NCBI GenBank assembly: GCA_910589275.1
Contig: CAJUTH010000053.1
Span: 1 to 16,793 of the forward strand
Reading direction: 5' to 3'
Source of the DNA: an uncultured Dorea sp.
GTDB lineage: Bacteria > Bacillota > Clostridia > Lachnospirales > Lachnospiraceae
Length of the DNA stretch: 16,793 nt
Shown here: piece after piece, positions 14,242-16,793 of the stretch
Layout: every line of letters starts with the position of its first letter
How positions within the stretch are numbered: position 1 is the stretch's first letter
Program-made: the position numbers and the translations under genes
Notes under the pieces: generated by a model
Database searches by the model: none
The model's input: only the letters and a program-made list of their open reading frames with translations
Told to the model about the DNA's origin: nothing

Positions 14242-15666
14242 ATGTCAAATATTTTAAAAGTAACGACTCCGACAACGGGATATGACAATAATGCAATCAA
14301 CAAACCCAATTCATCGCAGCAGGCGCAGGATCTAAGTGTAAAGAACCCTGTTGATCCTAACCGAGTGGTTCGTCCGGATGGGCGGAATCAGGCAAATGGC
14401 GAGCAGAACGCCACGAATAAAGGGGTCTCCTATGAGTCTAATTTTGGAAATTTTGTGCAGTCGCTGAGGGACCTTCCAAGGCTTGAAGATGTAATGACTA
14501 AACTGATTTTCAATGGAATGGCAAACGTGGTTGAGTCTGGTGTGGGAAAGGGAACGGCGGAGGAGATACAGTCCTTACTCAATATGCTTAAAATGACGCC
14601 GGACCAGATGACGGAATTTTTAAAGGGGCAGATGGCGGGAGCAAACCGTATGCAGGGACCTTTGTTTGATATGCTGCGTCAGGTAATGAGCGAGGCAACG
14701 ACGGTTGAGCTTAAAGCAGGCATTTTAGATTTTCTGAAAAAATATAACGATATGTCGTCGGGAAACCATCTTCTTCAGAATATTAAAGATACCCTGAAGG
14801 AAATGGAGGGATATATGTTCCGAAGCGATAGGGAGCAGCTTGCAAAACTTGCGGAGAAATTGCTGCCCCACAGTATGAATGCGAATGCAAAGAATGCGCA
14901 GATTTTAAAAGAACAGATTATTCCATATCTCGGAAAGTATATTTCAGAGACAAGGGATATGGGAAGAATCCGCGATCTGATTACGACGCTTACATTGAAT
15001 ACGTCCAGATATGAGAATGGGAATTTGGAGAGGCTTCTCCAGTCATTCCAGAGGCTGATGGAGTTTCCTGCCTTTGAGAAGGGGTTTGGAGGTATGTCTG
15101 CGGCGGATTTCCAATCTATGATGCAGAATGTGGATTTTGACAGGGCCGCGGGTAAGATGCCATGGGTTGATAATCTGCTGAATATAATGGGAGCCGGGGT
15201 AAGGGGAGAAGCAGGTATAGAGAACAGGGATGCTTTTATGAATATTATGAAGGCTATGCTTATTAATGAGAGCGTATATATGCCTGTTATGCATGTGATG
15301 ATTCCGGCCATCCTTGACGGCGTACCAATGTTTTCTGAGATGTGGGTGGATCCGGATGAAGAATCCGGCAATTCCGGTTCCGGGGAACGGGGTATCAAAC
15401 TGTTGATTAAATTTGATTTGAAAGATGTTGGCTTTTTTGACATGATGATGTATTATGAGAAGGGGAAGATGGATATATTGATTCATTATCCGGAGGAATT
15501 GTCAGGTCATGAGAGTGAGATCAGAGAAGGTATCCGAAAGATTATGAGAAATAATAATCTGGAAATCGAATATCTGGCCGTAGAGCAGGGGAAGGAATCC
15601 ATACCGGTATCCGCTGCATTCCCAAAGATATTTGAAAGGAGAAATTCAGTCAATGTCACAATATGA
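14242..15666 (+). CDS. Uncharacterised protein, possibly FliK-like, paired with the FlhB-tail protein
   Basis: A 474-residue protein I do not recognise as a named family. Residues 1-70 are polar and Asn/Gln/Pro-rich, probably disordered. About 75-345 are helical with many Met, Leu and Lys residues (PRLEDVMTKLIFNGMANVV near 79-97). About 360-474 look like an alternating beta/helix domain: MWVDPDE, then GIKLLIKFDLKDVGFFDMMM, and a helical IREGIRKIMRNNNLEI ending. Its order of strands and placement before an FlhB C-terminal-like gene recall the B. subtilis ylqG-ylqH pair and the FliK C-terminal hook-length domain. That is inference; motif identity is not decisive. No signal peptide is seen. AGGTG lies shortly before the ATG. 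The next gene overlaps its end by 14 bases, so translation is coupled. Confidence 0.6.
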   Translation: MSNILKVTTPTTGYDNNAINKPNSSQQAQDLSVKNPVDPNRVVRPDGRNQANGEQNATNKGVSYESNFGNFVQSLRDLPRLEDVMTKLIFNGMANVVESGVGKGTAEEIQSLLNMLKMTPDQMTEFLKGQMAGANRMQGPLFDMLRQVMSEATTVELKAGILDFLKKYNDMSSGNHLLQNIKDTLKEMEGYMFRSDREQLAKLAEKLLPHSMNANAKNAQILKEQIIPYLGKYISETRDMGRIRDLITTLTLNTSRYENGNLERLLQSFQRLMEFPAFEKGFGGMSAADFQSMMQNVDFDRAAGKMPWVDNLLNIMGAGVRGEAGIENRDAFMNIMKAMLINESVYMPVMHVMIPAILDGVPMFSEMWVDPDEESGNSGSGERGIKLLIKFDLKDVGFFDMMMYYEKGKMDILIHYPEELSGHESEIREGIRKIMRNNNLEIEYLAVEQGKESIPVSAAFPKIFERRNSVNVTI

Positions 15667-16003
15667 TGATGTATTGAATAAAAAAGCAGTAGCGCTTCGC
15701 TATGATGAGAATAAAGACGCGGCGCCGGTAATCGTTGCTTCCGGCTTGGGATATATGGCCGAGAGGATTGTAGAGATGGCAAATGAGAACGGGGTACCGG
15801 TGTATGAGGACAACTCTCTTGCGACAGTACTTACACAGCTTGACTTAGGGACGCCGATCCCGGAAGAACTGTATCAAGCAATTGTTGATATTTATGCATA
15901 TTTCTTAAAATATACGCCAAAGCATTCTAAAGAAGAAATAGAGGCTTCTAGGGCGGAGCAGGAAAGAGAAGAAGAGGGACAAGAAGAAGTTCCGGAAACA
16001 TAA
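15653..16003 (+). CDS. Free-standing FlhB C-terminal-domain-like protein (YlqH/FlhX type)
   Basis: A 116-residue protein matching only the cytoplasmic C-terminal part of FlhB, the flagellar export switch. KKAVALRYDENKDAAPVIVA at 10-29, AERIVEMANENGVPVYED at 36-53 and LGTPIPEELYQAIVDIYAY at 65-83 follow FlhB in order. The membrane domain is absent and so is the NPTH autocleavage site: the protein begins where FlhB would read after the cut. The tail (91-116) is Glu-rich. The start is taken at 15653, with AAGGAG 11 bases upstream; an in-frame TTG at 15632 has no ribosome binding site. It overlaps the preceding gene by 14 bases. H. pylori FlhX and B. subtilis YlqH are known relatives; FlhX can replace the cleaved FlhB fragment. 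A similar role here is inferred. Confidence 0.85.
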   Translation: MSQYDDVLNKKAVALRYDENKDAAPVIVASGLGYMAERIVEMANENGVPVYEDNSLATVLTQLDLGTPIPEELYQAIVDIYAYFLKYTPKHSKEEIEASRAEQEREEEGQEEVPET

Positions 16004-16005
16004 TT

Positions 16006-16054
16006 AAAGATTCCTATTTCCAAATAAGTTTTATGGGAGTAGGAATCTTTGCTT
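16006..16054. terminator. Bidirectional terminator between the FlhB-tail gene and the PilZ gene
   Basis: Bases 16006-16021 (AAAGATTCCTATTTCC) pair with 16035-16050, a 16-bp stem with two G-T wobbles and a 13-base loop. The plus strand continues TTTGCTTTT; the minus strand continues TTTAATTAT. It sits between two converging stops with two or three bases to spare on each side. Confidence 0.8.
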
Positions 16055-16660
16055 TTACCAGACCTTGCTTAACTGTTGTTTATATACATATTGACGGATA
16101 TCTCTCTCAGCGCTTTTTGACAGTCTTAAGAACTGGCAGCCATAGCCGAAACGACCGTTATGTAAGTCTTGTTCCCTCAGGATGACGGCTTGCAAATCAT
16201 ATTCTTTCTTAATGAATGTGTAACGGAATTCAATTTCTTCTTCGCAGTTTAACCTGGTTCTGGTAACAAAATAAAGACCGCCTCCGCTGATATTCTGTAT
16301 AACGCCGGAAAATTCCCCATGGTCGGGAGAAATGAATGTGACTGTTCGCTCCATTCTTGCACGTAAATCTTTTTGGCGCTGTACAATCTCGATGACTTCC
16401 AAAATTTCACAGTCTGCCATCCAGGGCTCTAAGATAAGCGGATCATAATTCCTCCTTACAAAAAGTTCACAATAGGTCTGGATATAACCAATCTTACCGT
16501 CAAAAAAATCTATCCGGACATGTTCAGTTTCGGTAATTTCATCGTCTTTTTTAAAATGCAGAGTAATCTGTTCTCCGGTACATTTAACACGGACTCTTGC
16601 TTGAAGAGTTGTATCATCTGACCCATAGACAGAGCATATGGTACAATCGTTTAGAACCAT
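16055..16660 (-). CDS. PilZ-domain protein (YcgR/YpfA-like), possible c-di-GMP effector of motility
   Basis: A 201-residue protein with an N-terminal beta-rich region (1-90) like the YcgR N-terminal domain and a C-terminal PilZ domain (about 93-198). The NxSxxG motif is present as NISGGG at 123-128. The RxxxR motif is degenerate: in QRQKDLR (94-100) the expected second Arg of the usual RRxxxR is Q96, leaving R95 and R100. GFGYGC near 172-177 fits the end of the domain. In B. subtilis YpfA, a c-di-GMP-bound protein of this layout slows the flagellar motor. Whether this one binds c-di-GMP is uncertain given Q96. GGAG nine bases before the ATG supports the start. It converges on the FlhB-tail gene and has its own promoter candidate. 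Confidence 0.82.
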   Translation of the reverse strand: MVLNDCTICSVYGSDDTTLQARVRVKCTGEQITLHFKKDDEITETEHVRIDFFDGKIGYIQTYCELFVRRNYDPLILEPWMADCEILEVIEIVQRQKDLRARMERTVTFISPDHGEFSGVIQNISGGGLYFVTRTRLNCEEEIEFRYTFIKKEYDLQAVILREQDLHNGRFGYGCQFLRLSKSAERDIRQYVYKQQLSKVW

Positions 16661-16702
16661 GGTCTTAAGCTCCTCTCTTGTCTTATTGAAGTAACTGTAA
16701 CA

Positions 16703-16731
16703 ATTTTAGCATGATGAAGGGGGGATTGCAA
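16703..16731 (-). promoter_or_regulatory. Sigma-A-type promoter candidate for the PilZ gene
   Basis: On the minus strand TTGCAA (16731-16726) and TAAAAT (16708-16703) are 17 bases apart, matching 4 and 5 of 6 consensus bases. Start would fall near 16696, about 36 bases before the ATG. The spacer contains a run of six C (plus-strand G6 at 16719-16724). No sigma-28-like element is visible upstream of this gene. Confidence 0.5.
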
Positions 16732-16793
16732 CGGTTAGTTTGTTGACTTTGCAGGTTATATAAGCCATTTATGATAATGTCCTAGTATACCAC

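Noticed and set aside
14775..15443. Open frame of 222 codons on the minus strand
   Set aside because: It is fully antisense to the 474-residue gene, has no ribosome binding site, and its protein is Ser/Ile/Pro-rich nonsense of the kind made by reading a coding strand backwards.
16743..16775. Plus-strand promoter-like TTGACT followed by TATGAT
   Set aside because: The spacing is 21 bases, too long for sigma-A, and no gene start is inside the window to support it.

Overview
The window looks like chromosomal DNA from a motile, low-GC Gram-positive anaerobe of the Clostridia, most likely a Lachnospiraceae (Clostridium cluster XIVa) relative. This rests on: the gene order flgM-flgN-flgK-flgL-yviE(DUF6470)-fliW-csrA, which matches the Bacillus subtilis late flagellar cluster; strong AGGAGG-type ribosome binding sites; a C-GCAxxG-C-C protein; and a DUF6033-like protein, a family I associate with Lachnospiraceae. 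No species can be named from sequence alone.

Layout. (1) Positions 1-3209 are visibly more AT-rich than the rest and are not flagellar. They hold the tail of a membrane protein (+), a C-GCAxxG-C-C family protein (-), and, divergently, a DUF4153-like polytopic membrane protein followed by a PlsC-type acyltransferase (+). Two back-to-back sigma-A-type promoters sit between the divergent genes. (2) Positions 3210-4437 hold an intergenic region with sigma-28-like promoter motifs and two mutually exclusive hairpins, then a 353-residue DUF6033-like protein (+). (3) Positions 4448-4503 form a bidirectional terminator between convergent units. (4) Positions 4504-9332 (-) are one flagellar unit, read from a perfect sigma-28 -10 element at 9425-9432: flgM, flgN, flgK, flgL, a yviE-like gene, fliW and csrA. 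A terminator-like hairpin lies just before fliW. (5) Positions 9491-14136 (-) are a chemotaxis operon cheA-cheW-cheR-cheB, ending in a strong terminator right before the flgM promoter and starting from a second sigma-28-like element. (6) Positions 14242-16003 (+) are a divergent pair: a large uncharacterised, possibly FliK-like protein overlapping a free-standing FlhB C-terminal-like protein that lacks the NPTH cleavage site. (7) Positions 16055-16660 (-) encode a PilZ-domain protein, convergent with the pair across another bidirectional terminator.

How it fits together. FlgM holds back sigma-28 until the hook is finished. FlgN chaperones FlgK and FlgL, the hook-filament junction proteins. 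FliW and CsrA form the switch that ties flagellin translation to flagellin level. CheA, CheW, CheR and CheB are the signalling core of chemotaxis. The PilZ protein is the probable c-di-GMP input to motility. No flagellin gene, cheY, cheC, cheD or receptor gene is in the window.

The least described parts are the DUF6033-like gene with its leader, the FliK-like/FlhB-tail pair, and the hairpin separating yviE from fliW. These are candidates; I found no clear evidence of a wholly new system.
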